A stretch of 64,000 bases of DNA, from the NCBI GenBank assembly GCA_019009955.1, contig CM032233.1:89508501-89572500 (forward strand), in the 5' to 3' direction. Shown piece after piece: positions 1-10,884 of this stretch (position 1 is the stretch's first letter; each line of letters starts with the position of its first letter). Position numbers and translations under genes: made by a program. The DNA comes from Riptortus pedestris. Lineage: Eukaryota > Arthropoda > Insecta > Hemiptera > Alydidae. The notes under the pieces are model-generated. The model searched no databases and had not been told where the DNA came from. It was given only the letters and a program-made list of their open reading frames with translations.

Positions 1-36
1 AAATTACACCACTAGCTTTAGTAATTTTTTTTTTTA

Positions 37-289
37 TAAAATTAATATGTTATATTTAGATATATTTCAATAATTGTTTGTCTTTCCGGTCTACCTATTC
101 AGCGCTATCTATGAGGCTGGCTGGCCTGTTTGATTAGAATTCAGCCGCTTTACGTTGTAGAGATTATTAACTTGTATTGTAAATTTACTGAGCATTCACG
201 GTAATGTTATCTATATGTATATTTATCTATTGTAAACCTTCACGTGGGAAATCTGCTTAGTTTACGCAGTCCCTGCGCGACGGACTTTT
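37..289 (+). mobile_element. Helentron-like, short subfamily S, 3' part
   Basis: Ends CACGTGGGAAATCTGCTTAG, hairpin and GACGGACTTTTT. Upstream sequence (CTTTCCGGTC, ATTCACGGTAATG) matches the S copies near 17708, 9401 and 21232. Confidence 0.65.
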
Positions 290-292
290 TAT

Positions 293-754
293 GTACATTT
301 GGTCTTCAAAAATTATCACTGAAAAAAATCTTTATTGCCACATTACATATTACGTGAAGAACATTTTGGCTGGGTTCTAGCACTCTTCTTGAGAACTGAG
401 CAGTCCTGACCCTGACACATGTTTTGAAAATCACGGAGCATATGCGTGCAGTTGGAAGTAGCAGAGACCTTGACCGATATTCCAATCTCAGCCTTCCGGG
501 AACACCTTTGCTGCTCTCGCTCGTTAAGGCATGCCGCGGCGTATCTCACCGCCCCCCCCCCATTCCAAAAAAAAACAAACAAAGACAAACGAAATTCTTT
601 CAGGCCTAGCCCAGTAATTAAGGACTGGGAATCAGCAAGTCACCCAGCGGTCTGCTTTGCTACCTGAACCCTTTTGGAAGATTTTTACAGCAGTACCTGC
701 GACCCTCAAGGAGCACACCCTTAGTTGAGGGGGAAAAATGTCAGATGTATAAAA
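293..754. other. No recognised feature
   Basis: Somewhat GC-richer than its surroundings, with a C-run near 550. Open frames on both strands overlap and none is recognised. Confidence 0.4.
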
Positions 755-1221
755 AAGTCCGTCATGCAGGGGCTGTGTAAACTAAGCAGATTTCCCACGT
801 AAAGTTATACAATAGAGAAATCTCCATAGGAGTGCCGAACAGTTACGGAAACGACCGAACTAGCTTTCGCCGGGAACAAATAGAAGCGACCATAGCTCGT
901 CCGTTACACTTAATAAAAATGCAAATATCTCGGTTAATATTCAAGATAGAGAATAAATGTATATAACAATATTTATAGTAAATGTAATTTGCAATAAGAT
1001 TGATTCTATACAATTTTTCGATTCGACCTATAGTAACGGAGATATTTCGAATGTTTGAAATTCCCCCCTCTAAACCCCCCCCCTCCTACTGGTCATTTCA
1101 GCCATTAACGAATTTGATCTTTAGTTTTACATAAAATATTTAAATATCGAGTTTGGTAACAGTCAAACAAAAATTGGGACCGCTAGAGCGTTAACAGATA
1201 TATATATATATATATATATAT

Positions 1222-1286
<65 letters not shown>

Positions 1287-1408
1287 TCGAACGGACCTCA
1301 TTTTCGTCATCTCCTGGGTAGGATCGTTGAACATTTGAGGAAACTATTAGAAAATCACGTCCTGAGTACGGCCTCAATAGCTGATTTCACTCATGGAAAA
1401 ACTGCTAT
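755..1408 (-). mobile_element. Helentron-like, subfamily A, complete
   Basis: Reverse copy from AAAGTCCGTCATGCAGGGGC to a diverged palindromic end (TCACTCATGGAAAAACTGCT). Contains (TA)n at 1198-1282 in the family's usual position. The peptide-like TATA frames across it are artefacts. Confidence 0.75.
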
Positions 1409-2180
1409 AAAGAAACTGAATACTAAGGCACTTGATTATCACATTTAACTGGGAAAATATAGTAAAGGTGTTAATTTAACTAAGCATTTTTACCCAACAA
1501 CAAGTCTGCACAGAAAACAACCTCAACAGTTATTACAGCCGTCAGTTAATAGTAGAGATGAGGGAAGGGATCACCTGTCATATGAACAAATAGGATATTC
1601 CCGCCCTAATTAAAATGTAAAACGTTTACATGTTTTTCCTTTCAAGGATAAGCGTAGATCATAAAAATTGCTGGTACCAGTAAGCATATATTAGTGGTAA
1701 AATAAAGTTTGATACCACGGCCTTTAAATTCTGTCTGAGGTGAGTTAATGTTGTTTTTTTGTTATGTTTTTTTTCTTTTTTTTCTTTTCTTTTTTTTCAG
1801 AAACATTCTTGATAAAATAATACCCTACTATTTATTGCAGGGTGGAACCTGTATATTGTTCACTCGAATTGATCCTATAGGCGTGAAATTGTCGTAAAAA
1901 CGACTTTGTGATTTACAATTTGTTTTGGGAAAAGACAATTTATGGTAAAATACCAGGTGTTGTATTGAGGTGGCAACAATGTTATCTGCTACCCTTCTAC
2001 CCTATACATCCCAAAATAGCCAACCTTGAGCGGGGATGTCTGCTGTAACAACTAGGAAATCTCTTAGATAATTAACCATATACCTACCAAAACCTGTATA
2101 TCTGTAAATGAATTACTTAAAAATAATATGTAGCATTTTAAGGCAGAGGGATCGTAAATAGTCTTGCACTTGGTCAGTCA
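1409..2180. other. No recognised feature
   Basis: AT-rich, with T-runs near 1750-1800. Nothing recognised. Confidence 0.4.
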
Positions 2181-2387
2181 GGAGTCCAGGTTAGCCATGT
2201 AAGTTAAGGTCGTAATAATCTTGGCGAACCTAGAGTCTTGGTTTCGATTCCCACCTGGGCAATTTATTAAGTGGCGAACTCATTAAAAAACAATCATTAG
2301 TCCCAGCCTGGCTAGAAAAGGGTGATAACCTATAGATAATCCTCCCTGATTAGCCCTTGTTGCATAAAGTAGATGCAAATAAATAAC
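2181..2387 (+). mobile_element. tRNA-derived SINE, family 1, copy a
   Basis: Head GGTTAGCCATGTAAGTTAAG resembles a Pol III A box and TTTCGATTCCC a B box. The body TAGTCCCAGCCTGGCTAGAAA and tail AAATAAATAA are shared with copies near 3344, 20692 and 42519. Confidence 0.75.
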
Positions 2388-2438
2388 ATTTTTCACTGGT
2401 TAGTCAGATAGAAATAGGCCTTCAAAACGTGGTATCAA

Positions 2439-3221
2439 TGTTACTGTAAAACCCCGGAGTGTGGTAAATCCTAAGATTTACCGGTAAATCTTAGGATTTA
2501 CCAGAAGCGTTGGTAAATGTCCGATTTTGTCTTTCAAATCGGACTTTAGCCAGTAAATCTTAAGATTACCCAAGAGGCTCGGTAAAAGCTAGAATTATCT
2601 CAATCAGGATGCATCTTTTGGACTTTTACCAACAAATTTTGGTAAATCCTAACATTTCCCAGCGTATGTTGGTAAAAGTTGGAATAAAGGTTATTTGAAA
2701 TGAAACTTTTAGAATAAGTTTTATTATTATTTGTTATAGCATGGGAGAGAATTGTGGCAATTTGAATTGCACTTCAAATTAGCTAACTTGCACAAACATT
2801 TCTTATTTGAACATTTTTTTAAGCAGTTGCATTTTTTGAAACCCTGGCCACCAACCAATGACTGTTGACGAACTGCGGTGCGAAGGCTTATCTCTTTGTC
2901 GGGCATTTCATCAGGAGATATGAAAATGAGGTAGGGGGGAGTATCCCTGTCCCCAATCCTCTTCACTGGACATTTACCAATGAGCCTTGGGAAATCCGTA
3001 CATTTACCAAACAGCATTGGTAAAAGTACGAAATCTCACATTTATTTAATGTTTTTCGGGCATTTACCAAGCTAGACGGTAAATCCGGGGATTGACCAAC
3101 TGCCAAGCGGTAAAAGCTCGAATTTCATCTAGATTTCGGACTTTAACCAGTGCTCTTGGTAAATCCTAGGATTTACCGGTAAGTCCTGACATTTACCACA
3201 CTTCGGGGTTTTACAGTAACA
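2439..3221 (-). mobile_element. Ginger-like DNA transposon, deletion derivative with GGTAAA-rich inverted ends
   Basis: The element starts TGTTACTGTAAAACCCCG and ends with its inverted form, 5'-TG...CA-3', flanked by an exact 4-bp TCAA duplication (2435-2438 and 3222-3225). Both arms are packed with GGTAAAT/ATTTACC motifs that form several local palindromes. The interior keeps a minus-strand coding remnant (2727-3017). Four-bp duplications with TGT...ACA termini and a Cys-rich tail fit Ginger-type elements, whose transposase resembles Gypsy integrase (family knowledge). The superfamily call is inference. Confidence 0.7.
2727..3017 (-). pseudogene. C-terminal remnant of a Ginger/KRBA2-like transposase (Cys-rich CXC tail)
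   Basis: Open for 96 codons. The last ~40 residues have regular cysteines (KKCNCLKKCSNKKCLCKL then CNSNCHNSLPCYNK), preceded by ISLRTAV and GGQGF. This matches the CXC-like tail of integrase-type proteins of Ginger DNA transposons and the related KRAB-A domain-containing 2-like proteins. The DDE core is absent, so it is a last-exon fragment inside a non-autonomous element. Confidence 0.6.
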
Positions 3222-3343
3222 TCAAGACGAAGAATCATGCTGGATATTTTGAATTCGAAGTAAGCATGTACGAAAGACGAATTCCTTTTCATTAAACGAT
3301 CCTCAACACGATCATCTGAGAATCTCTTATATTATATGTATTG

Positions 3344-3549
3344 TGGGGGCTCAGGCGTTGTATTAATTTCACATGGATAAACCTAGAGTGGTTAGTTCGA
3401 TTCGCGCCTGGACAATACAAATTTATTTAGTGACGAGCTCATTAAATAAAATCCTTAGTCCCACCCTGGCTAGAAAATGGTGGTAACCTGTAGATAACTC
3501 CTTCGTAATTAGCGTTAATACCACAAAGTGGACATAAATAAATAACATA
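3344..3549 (+). mobile_element. tRNA-derived SINE, family 1, copy b
   Basis: Starts GGGGGCTCAGG, lacks the A-box segment, keeps the B-box-like GTTCGATTCGCGCC and the conserved body (CCCACCCTGGCTAGAAAATG) with an AAATAAATAA tail. Confidence 0.75.
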
Positions 3550-4066
3550 ACATATGTAGTGTGGCAATGGGAATGAAGGAATTCAGACAGACTGAATACT
3601 CCTTCACAATATTTCTATTTCTCTAAGCACTTTCGGAGGATTCTTGTGTCTTCATCTTCTTAGCTGCCAAGGAGTGGATTGGTGAGTATCTACCAGTCTT
3701 TTATCTTATACAAATTCTTTAATTCGCCCTTTCACCATACAATCTGGGTTCTTTGTAGAAGTTCTCAGTGAAAATACATTTTTCATCTTTTCCGTACTGT
3801 TTGCAACAACAAATGTCTCATTATGCATGTATGTATCTTCGAAGAAAATAGTGGTAATGTAATGATTCAATTTTAATTTAGTAAAGAATTTCTTATAAGA
3901 ACCGTCAAGGTAGAGTAGGCGTTTACTCCCCTACACATCTCCTTGGGAGCACTGCAGTAGATCTGAAAGTGGGGTATGTCTTCTAAAAGTACTTAGTGAA
4001 ATAAAATTACTGCGAAGAAAAAATAATTCGTTTCATTCAGCTAAAACACTTGTCTGTTTATTAAAA
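3550..4066. other. No recognised feature
   Basis: Nothing recognised. Confidence 0.4.
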
Positions 4067-4546
4067 AAGTCCGTCACGCAGGGGCTGCGTTAACTAAGCA
4101 GATTTCCCACGTGCGCCACGTATTGGCATTTATCTCAAAACTTAAAATTTCAATGAGAACAATATTTAGTATTTAAGCTACAAATAAAGTACTTCATAAC
4201 ATAATAGAATATTGTTAATATGAGATGAGTAGGAGTGGGGTTTTACAGTAGACCGAAAACTAAAAAATGCAAATATCTCAGTTAATAATCAAGATAGTGA
4301 AAAAATGTACGCAACAACATTTATAGGACTTTACATTTGCAATAAGATTAGTTCTATACAATTTTTCAATCCGACACATAATAACGGAGATATTAAGAAT
4401 TTTCGAAATTCTCTCCTTCTAAACCCCCTCTCCCCCTGGTCCGATTTCAGCCGATAACGAACTTGATCTTTCTTTTTGTATAAAACGATTATATATCACG
4501 TTTGGTAACGATAAGACAAAAATTGCGGCCGCTAGAGTGGTAACAG

Positions 4547-4622
<76 letters not shown>
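4067..4622 (-). mobile_element. Helentron-like, subfamily B, truncated at its (TA)n
   Basis: Has the hairpin end (AGTCCGTCACGCAGGGGCTG) and the B-specific block (GCGCCACGTATTGGCATTTA). Homology stops at the end of a ~75-bp (TA)n tract; the palindromic 5' end is missing. Confidence 0.75.
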
Positions 4623-4625
<3 letters not shown>

Positions 4626-5097
4626 TGGCGAAGTTTGTCTCTCTCATTAAGGAGACCACATCACTACAGGGGAGGTAGCTGCAGAAATTCCGGCTCCCTA
4701 AGTATAACTCATTAGTTCTATGCTTAGACCTCCCGGAAAACTTAGAGAGCTAAGTGACATTGGCAATGCAGGATGTACTCGGAAATGCCTGATATGCCAT
4801 TTTTTATACCACGTTCCAAAGGAACTGATTGAATAACGAATTAATTAACTCTGCTTAAGAAGGTAATATATAATCAGGAGCCAGATACTAAACACATAGG
4901 AATCCTCGCCTAATATGTGTAAAGTCTTTGGGCTTTCTAGACAATTTTCCTAAAGGTTATAGTTTTAATACTTAAAACAGGTGGTCCCTATTCAAAAATA
5001 TAGTCAGGCTTTTAGGTAAATTAAATTATGCCCATGAAACATGTATTGCTGGATAAACTCTGAAATTTTTAAGGCATGGAAGATTAATTATAAAAAT
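4623..5097. other. No recognised feature
   Basis: Mixed-composition sequence after the truncated element; nothing recognised. Confidence 0.35.
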
Positions 5098-5662
5098 AAG
5101 CCCGTCACGCAGGGGCTGCGTAAACTAAGCAGATTTCCCACGTGAAGTTATACAATAGAGAAATCTCCATACGAGAGCCAAACAGTTACGGCAAATGGCC
5201 GAACTAGTTTTTGGCGGGAAATTCAGTCATCCGTTATTGGCCCAAAATTATTAAAAATGCAAATATCCCGGTTAGTATTTAAGATAGAGAATATATGTAT
5301 AGAACAATATTTATAGTAAATTTAATTTACAATAAGATTGGTTCTATAAAATTTTTTGATCCGACGTATGGTAACGGAGATATTGCAAATTTTCGAAAAT
5401 CCCCCCCTCCCACTAGTCCGATCTCAGCCATTAACGAACTTGATCTGTCTTTTTGCATAAAACGTTTAAATATCGAGTTTGGTAACGATCAAACAAAAAT
5501 TGCGACCGCTAGAACGTTAACAGACAAATATATATATAATTTTGAACGGACCTCATTTTCGTCATCTCCTGGGTAGGATCGATGGACATTTGAAGAAATT
5601 TTTCGAAAATCGCATCATGAGTACGACCGCAATAGCTGATTTCCCTTAAGGGAAATCTGCTA
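5098..5662 (-). mobile_element. Helentron-like, subfamily A, complete with minimal TA tract
   Basis: Both ends present (GCCCGTCACGCAGGGGCTGC; TTTCCCTTAAGGGAAATCTG). The TA tract is only about 12 bp, showing the internal microsatellite is variable between copies. Confidence 0.8.
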
Positions 5663-6488
5663 AAAAACATTATTTCAGGAACTGTATAATATATAAAGGG
5701 CAACGAATATTTTCCTTTATTTATTATTGAGACACGTCGGGTCTCAAGTTCACCTTTCTAGGTCACATATTTTTCCATATATGTTGGAATATTAAATGCT
5801 TTAAAAAAAAAAGAAAAAAAGTATCACAATTGGATTAAAGAATAAGAGGAATTGAACTCAAATTCATGATAGATCGTTAGTATCTCTATTCACATTTAAG
5901 GAGGAATTAGAATTAAAAGAAAACATAGTGATCTTGCAAGAAAACAATTTCCCATAGCATGTCAATGTCAAAGAAATATCATCAATAAATAAACATGTCT
6001 CCATCATTGTAAGCATAGTATAGAATCATAAAGTTAAGTTTGACAAATAAACAATGAACTGCACATTATTGTTCATTTGACTTTTTCAAATCGCTTCACA
6101 CTGAGCGGATATGATCCTATAATTCGGCGGAAATGACAGTTTGAGAGCTACATCAGAGGACAGGCTGACACCAATCAAATCGGACTGTAACCAACGATTG
6201 AATGATTGTCTCAGGCCTCCAAGTGAAGACACTCTATGGATTAAAAAATAGTATTCGCTTTTATTTAAACTCAAGTTTTATCGTATTTTCAATTCACACA
6301 CTTCTCAGTTAGGCACCAGTAATATCGATTTAAAGATATTAAAATCTCATCTCGAAAATCAGAGGAACTATTTCGTTTAATTATGTTCTGCAAAGGTATG
6401 CTGTCTGTACTATGAGACTTCCTAAATAATCCCATATAGGTTTTTAATTGATAAAGATTCATAAGCAACCTCTCCTTGGAGCGTAATC
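5663..6488. other. No recognised feature
   Basis: Nothing recognised apart from short open frames without similarity. Confidence 0.4.
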
Positions 6489-6550
6489 ATTTTGGAGATA
6501 AGAGGGATTAAGGGGTACTGTCTTCCCTTAATCCCTCTTATCTCCAAAAT
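6489..6550. repeat. Perfect 26-bp inverted repeat with 10-nt loop
   Basis: Arms 6489-6514 and 6525-6550 are exact reverse complements (ATTTTGGAGATAAGAGGGAT...). The loop is GTACTGTCTT. No transposon hallmark or ORF; could be a small fold-back insertion or an RNA hairpin. Confidence 0.95.
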
Positions 6551-6580
6551 ACCAAAGACGGCAAAGGGAATGTAAATAAA

Positions 6581-7131
6581 AAAAGTCCGTCACGCTGGTG
6601 CTACGTTAACAAAGCAGATTTCCCACGTACGCCACGCATTGGAATTTATCTTGAAAAGTAAAAGTTCAATGAGAAAAAAATTAGATATTTAAGTTTCAAA
6701 TAAAATGTTTCATTATATAACAGAGTATTGTTTATGTGGCATGAGTAGGAGTAGGGGAAGAATGAAAAACTAAAATATGCAAATATCTCAGATAATATTG
6801 GAGTTAGAGAATAAATGTATGCAACAATATTTATAGAACATTAAATTTGCAATAAGATTGGTAACGTGTAAGTTTTCGATCCGACTCATAATAACAGAGA
6901 TATTTCGAATTTTAAAAATTCTCTCTTTCTAACCCCCCCCCCCCTCTCCCCCTGGCCCGACTACAGGCGTTAACGAACTTGATCTTTATTTTTACACAAA
7001 ACGATTTTATATCAAGTTTGGTAACGATAAGACAAAAATTGCGACTACAGACAATAAGTTGCGGTAACAGACAAATATATATAATTTTGAACGGATCACA
7101 TTTTCGTCATCTAGTGGGTAGGATCGAAAGA
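6581..7131 (-). mobile_element. Helentron-like, subfamily B, fused to repeat C
   Basis: Hairpin end at 6581 (AAAAGTCCGTCACGCTGGTG). Homology runs to GGTAGGATCG near 7130 where it switches into repeat C, losing the last ~110 bp. Confidence 0.75.
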
Positions 7132-7263
7132 CGTGCCATCTGTCAAATTAATTTTCAGCAAATGGCATTCAGTCAGAATTCATCAGATACTAAGCCACTA
7201 TTTGTATACGCTATTAAAAGAAAAACAAATCTATGCAATAAAGTGAATCAAGCTTTTAAAGAA
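7132..7263 (-). repeat. Repeat C fragment, reverse
   Basis: GCCATCTGTCAAATTAATTT to GCTTTTAAAGAAA. Reverse complement of 8863-9005 and related to units at 7820-8306 and 12262-12530. Non-coding. Confidence 0.75.
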
Positions 7264-7817
7264 ACTTCCGTCACGCAGGAGCGGCGTAAACAAAGCAGAT
7301 TTTCCACGTGTGTACAATATTTGGTGTTTAGACTTCAAATAATGCGCTTCATAATATAAAAGCTTACTGTTAATATGATATGAGTAGGAGGAGGGGTTTA
7401 CTTTAGCCCGAAAACTGGAAAATACATATATCTCGGCTAATATTCGAGGCAGTGAAAAAACGTACATAAGAACATTTATAGGACATTACATTTGCAATAA
7501 GATTGGTTCTAAACAATTTTTCGATCCGACGCATAATATCGGAGATATTAAGTATGTTCGAAATTCCTCCCCTTTAAACTATTATTTCAGGCATTAACGA
7601 ACTTGATCTTTCTTTAATACACAAAACGATTAAATATAGAGTTTTGGTAATGATTAATCCGAAATTACGACCGCTAGATCGGCCACAGACAAATATGTAA
7701 TTTTCAACGGACCTCATTTTCGTCATCTACTAGATCGATGGACATTTGAGGAAATTGTTCGAAAATTTGGACATGAGTACGACCTCAATAGCTGATTTCC
7801 CTCAAGGGAAGTCTGCT
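7264..7817 (-). mobile_element. Helentron-like, subfamily B, complete; left arm of a large palindrome
   Basis: Both ends present (TCCGTCACGCAGGAGCGGCG; TTTCCCTCAAGGGAAGTCTG). It is the near-identical inverted partner of 8310-8862. No TA tract. Confidence 0.8.
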
Positions 7818-8309
7818 AAAAATGACATACCACATAAATATATACAACAAACGTGGGAGGAGATTGGACATATTTTTCTTTAGGAGCTTGATTCGCTTTA
7901 TTCCATGGATTGACGATAGTGTAAAATGGCTTGTGCTCCAGTATTTGATGAATAGAGCTGTCGGGTGAAATGCCATTTGCTGAAAATGAATTTGACAGAT
8001 GTCTTTCGCTTTCCTGCCCACCAACGGTTCTTGACCTGTTACACCATATAAATCTATATAGCAAATGTGGGAGGCTATTGGACACAATTTTCTTCAGTTG
8101 ATTCAGTTTATTGCATAGATTTATTTTTCTTTTAATAGTCCTAATAAATAGTGGTCTAGTGTTTGATTAATACTGATTGAATGTCATTTGCTGAAAATGA
8201 ATTTGACAGATGACAGATGTCTTTCGCTATCCTGTCCACCAACAGTTCTTGACCTGTTATAACATATAAATCTATATAGGAAATGTGGGAGGATATTGGA
8301 CGTATTTTT
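7818..8309 (+). repeat. Repeat C, two forward units between head-to-head elements
   Basis: Two units of about 220-240 bp share GCCATTTGCTGAAAATGAAT, TTCTTGACCTGTTA and AAATGTGGGAGG. Function unknown; open frames within are shadows. Possibly internal sequence of a larger mobile element. Confidence 0.75.
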
Positions 8310-8862
8310 AGCAAATTTCCCCCGAGGGAAATCAGCTATTGAGGGTGCACTCACGATGTGATTTTCGAACAATTTCTTCAAATGTCCATCTATCTAGTAG
8401 ATGATGAAATTGAGGTCCGTTGAAAATTACATATTTGTCCGTTGCCGATCTAGCGGTCGTAATTTCGGATTAATCATTACCAAAACTCTATATTTAATCG
8501 TTTTGTGTAAAATGAAAGATCAAGTTTGTTAATGCCTGAAATAATAGTTTAAAGGGGGGGAATTTCGAACATTCTTAATATCTCCGTTATTATGCGTCGG
8601 ATCGAAAAATTGTATAGAACCAATCTTATTGCAAATGTAATGTCCTATAAATGTTCTTATGTACGTTTTTTCACTACCTCGAATATTAGCCGAGATATAT
8701 GTATTTTCCAGTTTTCGGGCTAAAGTAAACCCCTCCTCCTACTCATATCATATTAACAGTAAGCTTTTATATTATGAAGCGCATTATTTGAAGTCTAACA
8801 CCAAATATTGTACACACGTGGGAAATCTGCTTTGTTTACGCAGCTCCTGCGTGACGAAAGTT
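8310..8862 (+). mobile_element. Helentron-like, subfamily B, complete; right arm of a large palindrome
   Basis: Starts AGCAAATTTCCCCCGAGGG, ends CACGTGGGAAATCTGCTTTG, hairpin CGCAGCTCCTGCG, then GACGAAAG. Mirrors 7264-7817. Confidence 0.8.
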
Positions 8863-9025
8863 TCTTTAAAAGCTTGATTCACTTTATTGCATAGATTTGT
8901 TTTTCTTTTAATAGCGTATACAAATAGTGGCTTAGTATCTGATGAATTCTGACTGAATGCCATTTGCTGAAAATTAATTTGACAGATGGCACGTCTTTCT
9001 CTGTCCTACCTACCGACAGGTCTTG
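8863..9025 (+). repeat. Repeat C, forward unit
   Basis: TTTCTTTAAAAGCTTGATTC to AGATGGCACGTC and beyond; inverted partner of 7132-7263. Confidence 0.75.
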
Positions 9026-9398
9026 ATGTCATGAGTACTGGCCCGTAGGTCAAATGGCTCTCGAGTCAAATGGAGCCTTTGGAGAGACCCAGGCGTCGTT
9101 TGTGTTGACGACGGAGAAAGTGTTTTGTAAATGAGTATTTACCTTGTTGTCGAGAAGAGAGTAGGAGAGGCTATCGGCGAGAAGGCTAGGGGTATACTGG
9201 GAGCATTGGTGCCCCCACCCTCTGCCGGCGGCCTCCGCCTCTCGTCTGACCACCTAGCTCTGCTCCCACGGCTTCAGCCATCGCTCCTACTAGCTCTCTA
9301 CTCTACATCTAACCATAAACAGCCCCCGCATTCCCTGTCCAGAAGATCCTCTTCTCGCCGCTAACAAACTACATTCAAACCGAACTGGCTTATCCTTC
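9026..9398 (+). other. GC-rich island with a 77-codon open frame
   Basis: Clearly richer in G+C than all neighbouring DNA. A plus-strand frame at 9131-9364 is open (MSIYLVVEKRVGEAIGEKAR...) and rich in Leu, Ser and Pro, with no recognised domain. It sits between the palindrome and two tandem Helentron-like copies. May be a captured host fragment or part of an unknown transposon; coding status unproven. Confidence 0.3.
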
Positions 9399-9400
9399 AA

Positions 9401-9590
9401 AAGCCCGTCAGGCAGGGGCTGCGTAAACTAAGCAGATTTCCCGCGTGAAGTTTAACAATAGACAAATCTACATACCGATAAAACAACTTCACCATGAATA
9501 TTAAGTAAGTAAATACAAACGATAATAAGAAACCTTCCGACGGGAAGCATCTGAAATGTGAACAAACCGTTCTACCAACTTCCAATCCGC
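9401..9590 (-). mobile_element. Helentron-like, short subfamily S, hairpin-end part
   Basis: Starts AAGCCCGTCAGGCAGGGGCT, followed by the S-specific block (CACCATGAATATTAAGTAAG). Directly abuts the next element head to tail. Confidence 0.65.
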
Positions 9591-9601
9591 AGATTCAGAA
9601 A

Positions 9602-10226
9602 AAAGTCCGTCACGCAGGGGCTGTGTAAACTAAGCAGATTTCCCACGTGAAGTATTACAATAGAAAAATCTGCCTACTAATAACGGCAGTAGTGAGGAAT
9701 CACTAAACCTATTCACAAGGGACGAACAGTTACAGAAACGGCCTCCCTAGCTCTCGGCGGAATGTCCCGAACACCCCCGACTCCTGCCGACCACGCACAC
9801 AATACAAATGAAAATATCTCGGTTAATATTCAAGATAGAGAATAAATGTATGGGACAATATTTATAGTAAATGTAATTTGCAATAAGATCGGTTCTATGC
9901 AATGTTTCGATCCGACGTATAGTAACGGAGATATTCTGAATTTACGAAAATCCCCCCTATAAACCACCCCTCTCACTGGTCCGATTTCAACCGTTAACGA
10001 ACTTGATCTTCCTTTTTACATCAAACGATTAAATACCGAGTATGGTGACGATAATTCAAAAATTGCGACCGCTAGAGTGTTAACAGACAAATATATATAT
10101 AGTTTTGAACAGACCTCATTTTCGTCATCTCCTGGGTAGGATCGATTGACATTTGAAGAAAGTTTTCGAAAATTGCGTCATGATTACGACCTCTATAGCT
10201 GATTTCCCTTAAGGGTAATCTGATAA
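9602..10226 (-). mobile_element. Helentron-like, subfamily A, complete
   Basis: Ends AAAGTCCGTCACGCAGGGGC and TTTCCCTTAAGGGTAATCTG. Short TA tract near 10093. Confidence 0.8.
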
Positions 10227-10375
10227 AACAATTACTGTAATACATCTGAATATAACGTATTTATTTGATTGAAAACTATTTACTATATCTAGTACTGTAA
10301 TTTATAATGAATCAGAATAATTTTTATCTCAATCAATCAAATTTAAGTAGTCCAAAAACTTAAGAAGGGGGTCAC

Positions 10376-10812
10376 CAGAACATATTTGCATGTATCTCGT
10401 ATAATAAATGTCTCTTGAAAACAATATTTGGTATTTAAGCTTCGAATAATGTGGTTTATTACGTAACAGAGTATCGTTTATGTAACATGAAGTGGGGGTT
10501 TGCTGAAGGCTGAAAACTGAAAAATGCAAATAACTCTGTTAATATTCCAGATAGGGGTTAACTGTATATAATAATATTTACATTACATTTAATGTGCTAT
10601 AAGATTGATTCTATACATTTTTTCGATCCACCGTATAGTAACGGAGATATTTCGAATTTTCGAAAATCCTTCCCTCTAAACCCCCCCCCCCTTCCTCTGG
10701 TCCGACTTCAGCCATTAACGAACTTGATCTTTCTTTTAACATAAAACGTTTAAATATCGAGTTTCGTAACGATACTACGCACACAAAAATTGCGACCGCT
10801 AGAGCGTTAACA
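10376..10812 (-). mobile_element. Helentron-like, subfamily B, both ends missing
   Basis: B-specific AACAATATTTGGTATTTAAG, the C-run and GAACTTGATCTTTC blocks are present. Homology stops at GCGTTAACAGA where a (TC)n(TA)n tract begins. Confidence 0.7.
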
Positions 10813-10813
10813 G

Positions 10814-10880
<67 letters not shown>
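10813..10880. repeat. (TC)n(TA)n microsatellite
   Basis: Compound dinucleotide tract separating two repeat families. Confidence 0.95.
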
Positions 10881-10881
<1 letters not shown>

Positions 10882-10884
10882 TAG

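Noticed and set aside
343..588. 81-codon minus-strand frame, overlapping plus-strand frames
   Set aside because: Overlapping frames on both strands in a GC-richer patch, with no recognised domain or neighbour context.
1183..1377. Open frames rich in alternating Ile-Tyr
   Set aside because: They are translations of (TA)n microsatellites inside Helentron-like copies; the same happens at 12414-12854, 16332-16754, 45007-45189, 53343-53546 and 62788-63138.
2439..3221. CRISPR-like spaced repeats (GGTAAA motifs)
   Set aside because: Spacing is irregular, motifs are in both orientations, and the block is bounded by inverted ends with a target duplication, so it is a transposon in animal DNA.
5295..5576. 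Recurrent ~90-residue frame (MYRTIFIVNLIYNKIGSI...) also at 26261-26497 and 28050-28313
   Set aside because: It recurs because the Helentron-like body recurs; it runs into the TA tract, has no domain, and other copies carry stops, so no selection for coding is evident.
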